Source: Berberis thunbergii (lineage: Eukaryota; Streptophyta; Magnoliopsida; Ranunculales; Berberidaceae). From it: a stretch of 64,000 bases of DNA. Where the stretch lies: NCBI GenBank assembly GCA_003290165.1, contig QNQO01000643.1, forward strand, positions 544,640-608,639, read 5' to 3'. The notes under the pieces were generated by a model. That model worked only from the letters and a program-made list of their open reading frames with translations. It was not told the DNA's origin and did no database searches. Positions within the stretch are counted from its first letter, which is position 1, and each line of letters begins with the position of its first letter. Shown here piece after piece: positions 42,880 through 55,430 of the stretch. Made by a program: the position numbers and the translations under genes.

Positions 42880-45080
42880 ACTCAACTCTTTGGATTTTGT
42901 GGTTTCTTACAGTTTAATTGTATCATCATTAGATTGCCTCTAGCTTCGACCAAGCTATTTTCTCACAATTTTATTTTGTTTTTGGTCATCAGTGTAGTAA
43001 TCATAATTTACTGGGTTATGAACGAGTTTCCATAGATATAATCAAAAGAATGAATATAAATAAATAAATAAATAAAGATGTCTAGTACAAGAATGAAATT
43101 AAACAACATCGTGATTCATTCCCAAAGCCTAACCACAGTTGGTCTCAACATTTAATTAGGGGTTAGATTCTACGAACATAATGGGATTTTTTTTGTTTGT
43201 ATGGATTGAAATGAATATGGGTTTGAATTTGTTTGTATGGATTGGGATCATTTTATCAGTTTGGGATTTACAGTTTTGATGATTAGACAGACCAAAAGTT
43301 TATAACTTGGATACTGATGATCTTTATCGGAATGTCGAGTTTGGTATAGTACCAATCAAATATGAAGTTTATGATTTTTCCTTTCAGTCTATTTGTTTTC
43401 TTTTTATATTATGTGTTCTGACTTTTAATAGCTAAGATTCAATTTATTATAGGTTGAACTGGGATTTTGGGGATATTCTAATAGAGTCAACTTTAATGAT
43501 ACATAGGAGAACCAGTATTTACTCCCTCTGTTGTTGTCTTTGGTGATTTACAAGCTTGATTGTGAAGAGTCAACAGTGAGAGTTTCAATTTGTTAGAAAG
43601 GAGCTTTCCCTCACCTGCATACAATATTTCCATGGGCCTATAACCAGAGTACAACATCTAAGCAATTGACTGAAATAGATCCAAGAAATGGTAGGAGTGT
43701 TTAGTGAAGACATAGAAATGTGAAATTCTAGGAAGGTTCCTTAGAAATAGGGATCCAAGTTCATTGCTATATGAAGGCTAAAATCACTCTCCCAACTCAC
43801 ATTGTCTTCTTTCAATCACTGATAATGACATCTACGATGTTAACAACACCCATCCTCATTAGAGTAGGTTGCGGGTTAGAGTCTCATTATGGTCTGACTA
43901 GAATGGAGACTAATTACTCGCCGTGAATAACCTTCCAACTTTTTTAAACCATTCTATTGCAGCCTTGCCATTTCTGATATAGATATGAATAACCATGTCG
44001 TGTCTTTGTTTTCATAATGTTTTAATAAATGCCAACTGACTTCAGAGTTTGTGGTCCTAACTCCCTTTAAATAACAAGTCAAGATAATCACAAAACAAGG
44101 CCACAGATTATGAAGATAAGACTACACAAACCAGAACAGAACATATCATCATTAAGCATACAATATGATTCACTTCTTCAATGTTTCAAATCATGATCAT
44201 CGTTGCTGAGACCACAAATTTACTGCTCAACTTAATTTATGATTTCAGTCATTGTAGATAATCTAGCGGACATAAGTAACACTCTGTCGACTTCCATTTA
44301 TGAGTATTATTCTTTAAAAAATATATATTTAACATATTTGTACATCAGATGTGCTTCATGACCTAATATCAGAAGCCTCTGAATGCAGTACCACATATGT
44401 TGAATTTCCTTTACTACACTTACTAGTTTCCCTTTAAAAGTGTTTGTTGTTTCAAAATTGTGTGTTAAACACTATTTTTTGGAGAGAAATATTTCCTTCA
44501 TTTATTCTAGGATCTTTTTCATTAGAAACCAAACACACCCTATTGTTTTGCATCCATCCGTTGACATGTCTGGCAATATTGTAATCACTTGCCCTTTCAA
44601 AGTTTCACCATCTTACAGTCAGATTGATGAAGCTTATACAAGTTGATCACAGGTGTCAGAGATTTCCAAAATGAGTTATACAAGGGAACCATCCTCATTT
44701 TCCATTTTCATTTATAAAATATCACACATTTGTACGAGTCTGTTGATCAATATTAAGATGAGGTCTTTAAGGCTGATTGCCATGACTCAAGCGAAAAATG
44801 CATGTTTGCCCCAGAGTTCACTCTGAATAACGTTTGTAAAACGACGAGAAGTTGAATTATCTACTCAAAAGTTAATGGTGACAGTGAATTCGAAATACCT
44901 ACCTGGACGTGATTAAGGATCATAAATTCTGTAAATATAACCTCAATTGCACTGGTGAGGATCTAGATTCCTTCCCAACTTAGTTACATGATTTATGAAA
45001 CATAAAACATAATAAGAAAACATAAAACACAAATAGTTACATGATATACGTATATCTAAACTCTTAATTTTTTGTGTGTA
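42880..45080. other. Unassigned interior of the CACTA element
   Basis: This 2.2-kb AT-rich stretch lies between captured exons and the first transposase gene. No motif-bearing exon was recognised. A TTTGTGTGTAG acceptor-like site directly precedes the transposase ATG, so part may be a leader intron. Confidence 0.35.
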
Positions 45081-45083
45081 GAA

Positions 45084-48000
45084 ATGTCAACAATTCCTTT
45101 AGACAAGTCATGGATGAACAAACGGGGAAGTGCAATGTATATAAATGGCGTTAGACAATTCCAACAGTTTGTTGAGGATAATGCAAATGGAGAGAGTCTT
45201 TTTCCTTGCCCATGTGTTCGATGTAGGAACTCGAGGGGAAACATTAGTGTTGACGACATAGGTGTTCATTTGTTAAGCCATGGCATTGATACCAATTATG
45301 TCACGTGGATACATCATGGAGAGAATATAAACAAGCATGTGATTGGTGTACCTATGACTGAAGTGGCTGAACTTGATGATGTATGTGAATATCCTAGGAT
45401 GAGCGAGCTAGTTGATGATGTATTCCTCAACATGCAAACTGTGGAGGCTGATGATGGGATAAATGAAGAATGTTTTGGCGGTAATCCAGAAGGTGGTCCG
45501 GAACTTTCTCGTGAACCTGAGACAGTTATGAACAAGAAGTATCAAAAGTATAAGGAAAAAGCGACTGTGCCTTTGTACAAAGGGTGTCCTAAGGATAAGA
45601 CCATGTTGTCCACCATTATTGAATTGCAGAATTTCAAGACTCGTTTTAGTTGGAGTGGTAATAGTGTGACGATGTTGTTAAATGGCTAAAAACCTTATTG
45701 CCGGATGATTGTAATTTGCCAGATAGCTACCCAAACATGAAAACCACAATTAAAGATATGGGGATGGAATGTAAGACTATACATGCATGTGCCAATGGAT
45801 GCATACTCTATTGGAAAGAATATGAGGGTCTGGTTGGTTGTCCAAAATGTGGGGAGCGTAGGTATAAGGTTTGTGTGGATGTCGATGAGAACGACTCCGG
45901 CAAGGTATACAGGAAAGAAGTTAAAAAGGTTGTAAAGTATTTTCCATTAATTCCAAGGTTGAAAAGATTTTTTAGCATACCGTGGATTGGTGAAGCAATG
46001 ACTTGGCACAAGGATGCTTGTTCAGATGGGAATTTGATGAGACATCCATGTGATTCAGCACAATGGACTTTAACAAATATGAAATGGCCAGAGTTTGCCT
46101 CTGATAGTAGGAATTTGAGACTTGCAATATCGACTGATGGTTTCAACCCACGTGGAAATCTAAGTAATGCTTATAGTTGTTGGCCAGTAATAATAGCACC
46201 TTTGAATCTTCCACCTTCTTTATGCATGAAAAAGGAGTTTTGTTTGTTAACCTTGTTAATATCAGGGCCAAAAGCACCCGGAAAGAATATTGATGTTTAC
46301 CTGGAGCCATTAGTAGAAGAGTTGAAGGAATTGTGGGCAGATGGTGTTTCAACTTGGGATGTGTGTACTAAAAGCAATTTCCGGTTGAAAGCAATGTTGT
46401 TTTGGGGTATCCATGACTTTCCTGCTTATGGGACTCTAGCTGGTTGTAATGTTCATGGTTATAATGCATGCCCTATTTGTGTTGATGATGTAGAATCTGA
46501 ACGTCTTTCAAACAGTCGGAAGATATGCTATAGAGGCCATCGACGTTTTTTACCTACAAAACACAAGTTTAGAGATGACAAGGGATTCAACAAAGATGTT
46601 GAGCATCGTCGTGCTCCACAACGGTTATCTGGCGAAGAAGTTGAACGAAGGATAGTGGAAATTTTGGAAGGTAGTTCTACACAAGGTAGGGTTAGTGGGC
46701 AAAAGCGCAAGAATATGATTGATAATGATAACGTCAATGATGAACCAACCAATAACATTGCGCCACCGTGGTCTAGAAGGTCCATTTTGTTTGATTTGCC
46801 GTACTGGAAGTTTGTTGAGCTACGACATAATATTGATGTGATGCATACTGAAAAGAATGTCATTGAACACTTACTGAACATATTGTTGAATGTCTCTAAG
46901 AAAACAAAGGATGGTGAGAATGCTCGAAAAGATATGGAAGACATGGGAACTCATAAGAGATATTGGTTGAGCCATGACAATGAAACGGGAAAAACTTCAA
47001 TGCCAAAAGCATCTTTTGCCTTGACCAAGAAAGAAAAAAAAGTATTTATGGATACACTAAAAGAGTTGAAATTGCCGAGTGGATTTTCATCCAAGTTGAG
47101 TAATTGCGTTTTTGGCAATCCCCTGGAGCTAAGAGGACTAAAGTCACATGATTACCATGTCATTATGCAACATTTACTTACAGTTTTGCTTAGACATGTT
47201 TTTCGTGACAAGAAGGATAAAGATTTAAGAATTGCTATTCAAAGAATTAGCTTATTCTTTAATATCTTATGTGCTAAAGTGATCAACAAAACAGATCTTC
47301 AGTTGGCACACAAAGGTGTGATTGAGGCAATGTGTGTCCTTGAAAAGGAGTTTCCGCCTTCATTCTTTGTTATAAGTGTGCATTGCATGGCTCATCTAAC
47401 CGAGGAAGCGATGCTTGGTGGTCCAGTTCGATATCGATGGATGTATCCCTTTGAGCGGTAAATAAATTTTCTAATTTTAGTGCACGTCATCACGTTATCT
47501 TATTATATTATAGACTAATTTATCCTTTTATTTATGATTGATAGGTTAATGAAACGATACAAAGACTATACTAAAAATTTCAGATACATGGAAGGATCAA
47601 TAGCAGAATCATACCTTGTAGATGAATCTGTTACATACTGCATGGAGTATATGAGAAAGCCACGGTTCGGAACTCACAAACACAGTCAAGAGGAGTGGCT
47701 TGATGTAGATGATGAGTATGCCGATGAAAAGCCATTGGATAAAGGAAGAAACTATATGCTAAATAATGTACAATTTAAACAAGCTCGAAGATGGGTTTTC
47801 AATGCACTTGCTGATTCGAGTGATTGGGAAGAGTAAGATATATAATATTTTAGTCTTTTTTTATAACTAGAAATATAGAATTATGATAATATGGTAACTT
47901 GTGCAGAAAATACAATGAATATTGCATGGAGTTGGCTACACAAAGTAAAAAAAAAGGGTCAAGGAAAAATGTTGAGAAAGCTACGGATTTTATTCCTTGG

Positions 48001-48700
48001 TTGTGTGATGAGGTATATTATAATGTGTATTTATTCATATATATATATATACATATAAAATTAATTTTTATTTTCCGATTTCAGTTCTAAGATGATTTGT
48101 TTTACAATGTAGTTGGAGAAGGCTGGGGAAACAAATACCACACTTTGGAGGTTAGCCAATGGTCCACAATTTTTGGCAACTCGATATCCAAAATATTGTG
48201 TAAATGGTTTCACATTTGCGACAAGTTCTTTGGATGAATGTTTGGTGACACAAGATAGTGGTGTCTCCATGGATGCCATTGCTAATTTTGTTGCTAGTAA
48301 GAAAGATAAGAGGCCAAAGGACCAACTAGTCAAATGGTATGGAGTTGTTAGAGACATACTGGTGCTAGACTACATTGATTTCAAAGAAACTGTCTTCTAT
48401 TGTGATTGGGTCAAAGTGGAAGATAAGAAAAATGCATATAAGGTGGACCCAATTTGGAACCATGAGATGGTAAACTTGTCGAAGCTAAAAGACAAAAGAA
48501 AGGTGGAAGAGGATCCATTCATTTTAGCTCAAGAAGCAAGTGGAGTATTTTATTCGAAAGATCAATCAAATGACGGGTGGCATGTAGTTCTACATACTCA
48601 AAGAGGCTTGAACACTAATGTCGATAAAAAGGAAATTCCCACTGTGTATCAAAGCATCTTGAAAGACAACCCCAACCTGAAGAGCTTACTGGAATTTTAA
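45084..48700 (+). pseudogene. CACTA transposase TNP2/TNPD, four exons, one frameshift
   Basis: Exon 1 (45084-47457) begins MSTIPLDKSWMNKRGSAMYI, the transposase-associated N-terminal domain, with CPCVRCRN zinc-like cysteines. It then carries the tnp2 catalytic domain: CANGCILYWKEYEGLVGCPK, WHKDACSDGNLMRHPCDS, ISTDGFNP and VHGYNACPICVDD. Exon 2 is 47545-47832, exon 3 47907-48012 and exon 4 48113-48700; all have GT-AG borders and keep phase. DUF4218-type (VISVHCMAHLTEEAMLGGPV) and DUF4216-type (VFYCDWVKVEDKKNAYKVD) regions follow. Near 45658-45690 the frame ends in a stop at 45689 while the true continuation, VVKWLKTLLPDDCNLPDSYP, is in the next frame. This is a single-base shift, either a mutation or an assembly error. 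It would cut and join the CACTA ends. Confidence 0.88.
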
Positions 48701-48984
48701 TTGACTATGCTACAATATTTTTTGATGCATTTCTAATGCTATTTTAGTTATCCTCTTTGGTTGAGACCAAATATTTTGTCTTTTTTTCTTATTTAGACTT
48801 TTGAGTTGGGAAAGGGAAGCTTTGTAGCTATGTATTCAGATTGGCTTTTCCAATGCTTTATAAAAAACTATTTGTGGTGATATGTTGTGGAATGAAATTA
48901 TCTATAAATGTGGTGTATATAGTTGATTCTTATATCTTTTTGTTTGATAATGGTTAATATCTATAACTGTCTTCATTGATAGAG

Positions 48985-50647
48985 ATGGATAGTACTCGCG
49001 GCAATGATCTCTCCACCATTGATGTCACCAGATCTACAAATGATGACATTGAAGTTAAACAAACCATACAGTTCAACGTCCACGGTTTAGCAGTTGGACA
49101 TGGTGCTAGAAATTTCAATAAAAACATTGGAAAGCTTGTTGAAACCCTGGTGCCCATCAAATTCAAGGGTTGGCACCATGTTACTGACAACTACAAAGAG
49201 GATGTGTGGAATGGCCTCAAGGTGAGATTTTACATATTTGATTTTCATAATGTCTTATATTATTTTCAACTTATATCTCAATGGCTTATTTGCAGCGTGA
49301 ATACGACATTCCAAATTATGTGAAAAAGAGTGTGCATTTGAAAATGCCTGAATATTATAGAAGGTTCAAAGCACATCTTAGGAAGAATTATTTGGATAAG
49401 TATCCTACCATTGAGGAACAAGAGAAGCATGTTCCAAATGGTGTAAGAGAGGAGGATTGGAAGGAGTTTGTTCGCCATGAGAGCACCCCTGAAGCGAAGG
49501 CAATTAGAGACCAAAATGCAAAAAACAAAAAGGCTTCAAAGTATGTATGGGGGGGTGGCCAAAAGAGTGCTGCAGAAGTAGAGTACGAAATGGTAATTGA
49601 GTTTCTAGCTACTAGTACGATATTATATACCATTTAACTTTATAGGCTGAGACTAATCTTTCAAGTATATAGGTTGAGAAGAACCCTGATGGAGAACCAG
49701 TCACACGCACTGACATATGGATTGCCTGTCACACGGGAAATGATGGAAAACCTACGCGTGGTTCTGAACAATATATGGTATGTGCCCAATGATGTCTTTT
49801 ATACCCAATTCTTAATTTACTTTGTAGTTGTTTGAATATTATTTATGTCCTGATTTATTTTATTTTTTCATTCTTTTGAAGGAACAAGTTAAAGCAAAAA
49901 AAGCTGCATTGCAAGAATCTTCAACTCAAGGTAACATTGACCTCACTATTGATGAGGATCCTCTAAGCCAAGTGTTTGGCCAAGAAGCGAGGGGACGTAC
50001 TCGTTGTGTTGGAACCACTGTCTCTAAAAGGAAGTATGATGCTGCACTTCCCGCTCGTTCATTGCTATTGGAAAAAACATTGGAAGCCAAAAAAAGGGAA
50101 GAAAAATATGAAAGATTGGAAGAAAATGTTAGATGGATACGAGAGAGACTTGAAAGTGGAACTTATGTAAGACCATCAACAAGTGAGGGAATACAAGGAG
50201 TTGTTCAAAGAACTGAAGATACACCGTCATCCGGTGCACAATCGACAAGGCAACCAGGATAATCCATTACCTCCATCTCCGTTACCACCATCTTCAGTAC
50301 CTCCATCTCCATTACCACCATCTCCATTACCATCATCTTCTCAAGGTGTTGCGAGGTTTCCTTCTCCAAGCAATCCTGTTCCTTCAGTGTCAAGGAGATA
50401 CAAAGTTTGTGATTGGGAAAGGAATGTCATTGCGATAGCATTAGAGGTTGTAGATCCTATCCATCAATTCTCTTGCGCTTGTCATGGATCATTGAACCCT
50501 GCAACAGAGATCAGACTTTCCTTGTGCTTCAAATTCAAGACTGGGGTGAAACTTTACAAAAGTGATCCAAAAGGAGACAAGATGGGGGATTTGGACGTTG
50601 GTGATTTCTTCGTATGGTGTAGAACTCATGCGGAACTTGATGATTGA
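48985..50647 (+). pseudogene. CACTA TNPA-like protein (Transposase_24), four exons, one frameshift
   Basis: The exons are 48985-49221, 49296-49592, 49674-49777 and 49882 onward, with GT-AG borders in phase. Plant transposase Ptta/En/Spm (Transposase_24) features are FKGWHHVTDNYKEDVWNGLK, REYDIPNYVKKSVHLKM, LRKNYLDKYPTIEEQEKHVP and RTDIWIACHTGNDGKP. A coiled stretch follows (EAKKREEKYERLEENVRWIR). A stop at 50262 ends the frame. A frame shifted by one base continues with a Pro-Ser repeat (PLPPSPLPPSSVPPSPLPP) and the usual C-terminal domain, ALEVVDPIHQFSCACHGSLN through DPKGDKMGDLDVGDFFVW. The protein would bind the subterminal repeats. It starts 285 bases after tnp2 on the same strand. Confidence 0.85.
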
Positions 50648-50683
50648 TAGGGGCATCTGAGGTCTATATTTTCTGAAATACAG

Positions 50684-50780
50684 TGGTGATGGACAAATTT
50701 CTGGGCAAGTGTTAGTCTACAGGCATCCAGGGTTGCACTTAGGTGATGTACATGTCTTGAATGCAATATACGTCAAAATA
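50684..50780 (+). pseudogene. Captured exon: RNA-dependent RNA polymerase (RDR3/4/5-like)
   Basis: Immediately after the transposase stop, a GAAATACAG acceptor is followed by GDGQISGQVLVYRHPGLHLG then DVHVLNAIYVK. This matches the LVYRNPGLHFGDIHVLKATYV block of the gamma-clade plant RDR proteins, just N-terminal to their DFDGD active-site region. The active site is not included. No clear donor follows, so the right edge is approximate. RDR enzymes make double-stranded RNA; this fragment cannot. Confidence 0.7.
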
Positions 50781-50909
50781 TAATTTATGTTCTTGCATAC
50801 CTACTGCTAAACTAGTGATCGTTATCATGGATGACTAGTATGTTTCCTTTGTGGATTTTATTGTGAAAGGTGATGTGCAACTCACTTGTTACTTGGTTTG
50901 TTTATGCAG

Positions 50910-51588
50910 TGAACCATATGTTACCGAAGAGGAGTTGAAGCTGATGCTTCGAGGAGCAGAACTCAGTGGGGCTATAGAAGAGGAAGAACAGGTTCCACAT
51001 GTGCACTTTTGGAGTTGTTATTAGATGTGTACCATATCCGTATTTTACTGTTTGAGAAAAAGGAACTTTTCCCGTCATTCTAATATTTTAGGGCTGTTTT
51101 GCAGGATATGATTGAAAACGTGTTAGAGATGAAAGATACTCATGTCAGGGAGGTGATGACGCCTCTGGTAGATGTAGTTGCTATTGACGCTAGTGCAACA
51201 TTAAATGAGTTCCATGATCTGTGGGTAACTCATCAATATTCCAGGTATAAGAAGCCATTTAGTAGTGTTAACAAAAAAAGCAGCTATTAAGTAAATTACT
51301 TGAACACCTCATGGGCTAAGAGTTTCGTGGACATTTTTAGGGTGCCTGTTTTTGAGCAACGGATTGATAACATAGTACGTATTGCTTATGCAATGGATCT
51401 GTTAGATTATGTACCAAAGGTAAACTAATTTTCTCATTTTCTAATCACAACTTTATTTCTATAATGTTGGATTGGGTAACAATTTTCTGATGCCAACAGA
51501 GTTATTCTCTGTTTGATTTTGCAGGGTGAGATACTAGAAAGTTCTAAGGTGGGGGATATGGCACAGAAGCCTGCATATTTTGTACCTG
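50910..51588 (+). pseudogene. Captured gene piece: DUF21/CBS-domain (CNNM/CorC-like) chloroplast protein, four exons
   Basis: Four exons with GT-AG borders and conserved phase lie at 50910-50991, 51105-51244, 51341-51419 and 51525-51588. They encode TEEELKLMLRGAELSGAIEE, DMIENVLEMKDTHVREVMTP, FEQRIDNIVRIAYAMDLLDY and GDMAQKPAYFVP. This matches the first CBS domain of the plant DUF21 family typified by Arabidopsis At1g55930/At3g13070, thought to be membrane ion transporters. The first donor (GTTCCA) is weak. No stop occurs inside the four exons, so capture may be fairly recent or the copy well kept. The transmembrane DUF21 part and second CBS half are absent. Confidence 0.85.
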
Positions 51589-51649
51589 GTAATTCTTAAT
51601 AACAGAAACTTTGAAGCCATTTTATGTGTCAATCCCGTCATTCTGCATT

Positions 51650-51775
51650 TAGATAAGGAATTGATGTTAGGACTATTATAAGGAATTTACCTGTTCCTCA
51701 AAATTTTGATCCTGATCAATGAAGCAAGATGGTGGATTATTGGGATTCACCCGAATGGCAGGTAAATTAAACTCA
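51650..51775 (+). pseudogene. Exon-like fragments of unknown origin
   Basis: Between the DUF21 and FIS1 pieces, the plus strand reads GIDVRTIIRNLPVPQNFDPD and, after a stop, KMVDYWDSPEWQ before a GTAAATT donor-like site. I did not recognise a family. The last motif vaguely recalls a segment of Transposase_24 proteins. Confidence 0.3.
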
Positions 51776-51993
51776 TTATAATGTTGTTTTTTGGTTGTAT
51801 GATATGCATGAATCCAGTTTCAACCTTTCCTAGCAGTGCTATGTAATTGCAGAATTGAAAAACAAAAAAAAAATAGAAAACTTAGAATGTTTAGGTTGTA
51901 TGATATGGTTTGTATTGATTGAAGTCTCTTGCTTTTGTAGGTTTTTTTTTCTTTTTCTGAAGCTTACAACCTTTGTTGAATTTGATTTTGTAG

Positions 51994-52234
51994 ATTGCAC
52001 CAGACTGGAGGCAAGCCCAGACTTTGAAGAAGACAGTTGAAGATAAAATAGCCAAAGGTGACAATATCATTGCTGACTGATGTAATTGAACTGCTGACAT
52101 ATTTTCCTTCCATGTCAAGGAGACCTAAGATTGTCTTTTATGCTGCAGATGGTGTGATTGGTATAGGCATTGCTGCAACTGCTGTGGGACTTGTTGCTGG
52201 TGGAATTGCTGCTGCATTTGCTCGTAAGAAATGA
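51994..52234 (+). pseudogene. FIS1: Captured exons: mitochondrial fission protein FIS1, C-terminal part
   Basis: The exons are 51994-52057 and 52149-52234, with TTTTGTAG and CTGCAG acceptors and a GTGACA donor. Joined, they read APDWRQAQTLKKTVEDKIAK, then DGVIGIGIAATAVGLVAGGI and AAAFARKK-stop. This is the end of the TPR-like domain, the single tail-anchor membrane helix and the basic tail of plant FIS1 (usually about 170 residues). FIS1 recruits the dynamin machinery to mitochondria and peroxisomes through that anchor. The first about 125 residues are missing, but the tail-anchor signal itself is complete. Confidence 0.88.
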
Positions 52235-52703
52235 TCTTCTTCTTCTCAAAATCATTGTGCATAATATATCCCTGAGGTTTGGATGTGTTTACCCTTACCT
52301 GTCCTCTCTAACAATCTTACTTTGTTCTGAATTAGTTTGAAAAACTTTATGAGCAAGTATTCAGTAGGTTTGTAACTGAAATAATATTCATATGGGTACT
52401 TCTTGATATTTTTGTTACTAGATGTTTGAATCAGATATATACATTCCTTTTAGACAGCATATGAAGTTTCTGGACCTTTTATTTCTCTCGTTGATGCCAA
52501 AAAAAAAAAAAAAAAACAGTGCCAGCTAATATTGGTTTTTACTAGATTCTAGCTGAAACTTACATGGTCTAGTACAAGGATCGGTCGCTGTAGTCTATTG
52601 GTGGTTGTTACTTTTTCGTAATTGAAGTAATGTTATTCATATGGATTCTAGTTTGATAACTGGTCCCTGTTATGACGAGCTTTTTTTATTTGATTATGTC
52701 CAG

Positions 52704-53049
52704 GAACTTGCAGGACTGCTTTCCATCCTATATGTGCAAGGGAGCCAGGACATAGGATGGAGATTTGGGGGAAGATAAGTTGTGAAAATGTGAGTCTCCT
52801 CTTATTTGCCTTGCCAGGCTTTACTTCCTAACTCCGTCTCATTAACGTCGGCATGCAAAATATATTTTCTTGTTTAATTGTGTCTTGAATGTAATTTTGA
52901 TTTCTTGGAACTGCTTTAGGTTGAGTTGAGGGCTTTTTGCTCGAAGCACTCAGAAGGGCAAGATGTTCGTAGTACCCAACAACCGAACGGGGGCCTTTTT
53001 GTGGCTGTTGGTTCAAACTCATCTGAATCTGAGCATTTACCTATGAAAG
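52704..53049 (+). pseudogene. Captured exons: extended PHD (ePHD) zinc-finger protein
   Basis: The exons are 52704-52789 and 52920-53049, with a GATTATGTCCAG acceptor and GTGAGT and GTATTT donors. They encode TCRTAFHPICAREPGHRMEI, then WGKISCENVELRAFCSKHSE. This is the second half of an extended PHD domain of the BRPF/JADE/EPC type, as in Arabidopsis At1g77800-like proteins, with zinc ligands C, H, C, C and C-x-x-H in place. A Ser/Gln-rich linker follows. A further exon-like stretch (53417-53500, RGKVSDSISFRSTTPTITHV) might belong to the same gene. The normal protein binds chromatin; this piece is incomplete. Confidence 0.8.
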
Positions 53050-55270
53050 GTATTTTGATAACCAATAGTCTTTTCGTAGTTTGTTATACCTTAGAAAACT
53101 TATTTTCTTCTAGAGTTTGGTCCTGTTCATGGAGCCTTGATATTCTGTTCAAAATACACTAGTTGTGGATTCCTTGCGTTGAGCACATTTTCATTCAATG
53201 CAAATTTGGATAAAAACTTGTTTGAATTATTATTATTGTTTCATCTTATATGGCAATGCAGTATTGCATTTATATGGTGGTATTATCAATAATAATGTGA
53301 AACTTGAGAAAAGCTAGAATTAGCAATGGACTGACATTTCAAGTAGTGTAACTTTACCACTATGTTTTTTTTTAAATAAATAAATTTTAATTTATTGTTA
53401 TTTTTTTTTAAATTTTTGAAGAGAGGAAAAGTGTCTGATTCAATCTCCTTTCGATCTACCACTCCGACCATTACACATGTCAGAAAAAGGCAAAAGAGTA
53501 TAGCTGGTTCCATATCATTTTGTAATTTGTCATATTGGAAATCTGATTGTTTTCTCTTTTTTGTGCAGGTGCATAGTAGTCCTAAATGCTTAATTGAACC
53601 TTTCCTTGGGAAGAAAATGGTAGTACTCTATAATCGTTGCTGAAAGTTTACTTCAGTATGGAATTCGGAGCTTGTCCATGTGAATTCTTGTCTCAGTCAT
53701 GCACGATTTCTTGCTGGCAACATTCATGCCTTTCTGCAAGTGGCATTTCAGTGCGTGCAAGCAGGCCTGTGCAGTAGCTAACAGGTGATTAATCATCATC
53801 TAGGTAACAATAGTTTCAGAGTATCATTAGCAAATTTTTTTTTTCAGGAAGAAAAGAAAAAGAAAAGGGAAAGAAAACATTAGTAAGGAAATCATTTCCA
53901 TGTCTCGTTTTTTTTTTCTTCCTCTCATCCATGGTGGCATAGAAGTATAGGCAGGCGCATTTGTCTCGTACATTTAATGGGCACTTATTTTTGTGTATGT
54001 CGGTTTGTATTTCTTGGCTTTGGTTTATCTGCACAGTTTATATGTTTGGATTCGTGTGGAAAGAAAAACAAACTGTATGTTAATCTCCCATTCACCTGAC
54101 ATTTATGTATTGTTGTTGTTTGATACAAATGGTTGAGGCTAATGTCAATAAGTGGACCAGCGAAAAGTAGATTAATTCTTTGATTGGAAAAACCTGTAAT
54201 GCCAAGTTCTAATAGCTGGTTATGTTTCATATTTACTGTCAGTTTGATGTTCTTTTGATATTACTGAAAAAGTAGGAATAGATGAAGAGAGGTGGATGAA
54301 GGAAGGAAAGTGGGGTAATCGTATTTACTATCAGTTTGATGTTCATCTATTACGAGTGTTGTGTTTGTTTTGAAGTGCTTCATAAAGTACAACTGCTTGT
54401 TTGCAATGAGGAAATACACAAGTCGAATAGGCGAATACAAATAAATGGTATATGTTGTGGATGTATAAGCCTTCCTTAGTGGAAAATGTAAAATTTGGGT
54501 CCGTGTTGTAGAACTTCATTGAAAACAAATAATAAAGAGTGGAGCCATAGAGGAGATAAATAATTCAGAATGGTTGATTATGACCGCCTTAAGCTCACGT
54601 GTAAATAAATTTTCTAGGGGAATATCATCTACATCATATGTGAAGTTTTTTCTTTCTTCAAAACATTTTGGATCCATAATAATAGGTGATTTATAAGTTA
54701 ACTAGTGTAGTACTCATGTTGTTGGTAAGATAAAAAGTGTTTAGTGATATTAGTGTTTATTTTTGATAAATGAACTAGACATAGAAATGTGACCTTAAGA
54801 TGTAATAGGCTATTTGTTGCTTATGTCTTAATTGAGTAAAGGTTGTCTATTCAAGTCAATTTAGTGCTTGTTATTCATTGGCATTTAGAGTTTGTTATTG
54901 CAATTTGCATTTTGAACTTGCAATTTTATTTGCAAGTTGCAAGTTACAAAAAATCAGCTCATTTTTTACTTTTTTGCCTATCAAACAATTGTACGAAAAT
55001 GAAGAATGTAGCCGATTGCAGCTGTCCATTTTACATAAATTTCAACTTAAGATGTTGGAATGAATTGAATTTTTTCCAGCATTTGTTTTTCTTCGAATGC
55101 ATGATTGGTTTGAGCTTCTTGTCAAGCTATAAAAGCTAACTTTGCTTGGTTGACAATTGCAGGTAATTGTGGCAAGTACTTGTGAAGGTGCATAGCTTTG
55201 CTTGGCTCTATACGAGGAGCAGGTAGGCAGAGCACTCTGTCGCAAAACAGAGCACATCTGTAATTTTTTT
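53050..55270. other. CACTA interior, mostly unassigned
   Basis: Intron-like AT-rich DNA. Around 53570-53780 there are stretches such as SELVHVNSCLSHARFLAGNI that look exon-like but were not recognised. Nothing else could be supported. Confidence 0.3.
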
Positions 55271-55430
55271 CTGCTGCTGTTTCATGCGCGGCGTTGATGC
55301 TGCTGCTGCTGCTGCTACGCTTTGGCGCGTTACTGCTGCTGCTGCCCTGCTTTGCTGCTGCTGCTGCCCTGCTTTGCTGTAGCTGTTGCTGCTTGGTTTG
55401 CTGCTGCTGTGTCGCAGCGTTGACCTGCTG
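55271..55430. repeat. CTG/GCTGCC microsatellite cluster
   Basis: Runs of GCTGCTGCTGCTGCTGCT at about 55291-55313 and again near 55331, 55355 and 55395 alternate with GCCCTGCTTT. All frames stay open because of composition, giving poly-Gln, poly-Ser or poly-Ala peptides. The array is imperfect. Confidence 0.8.
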
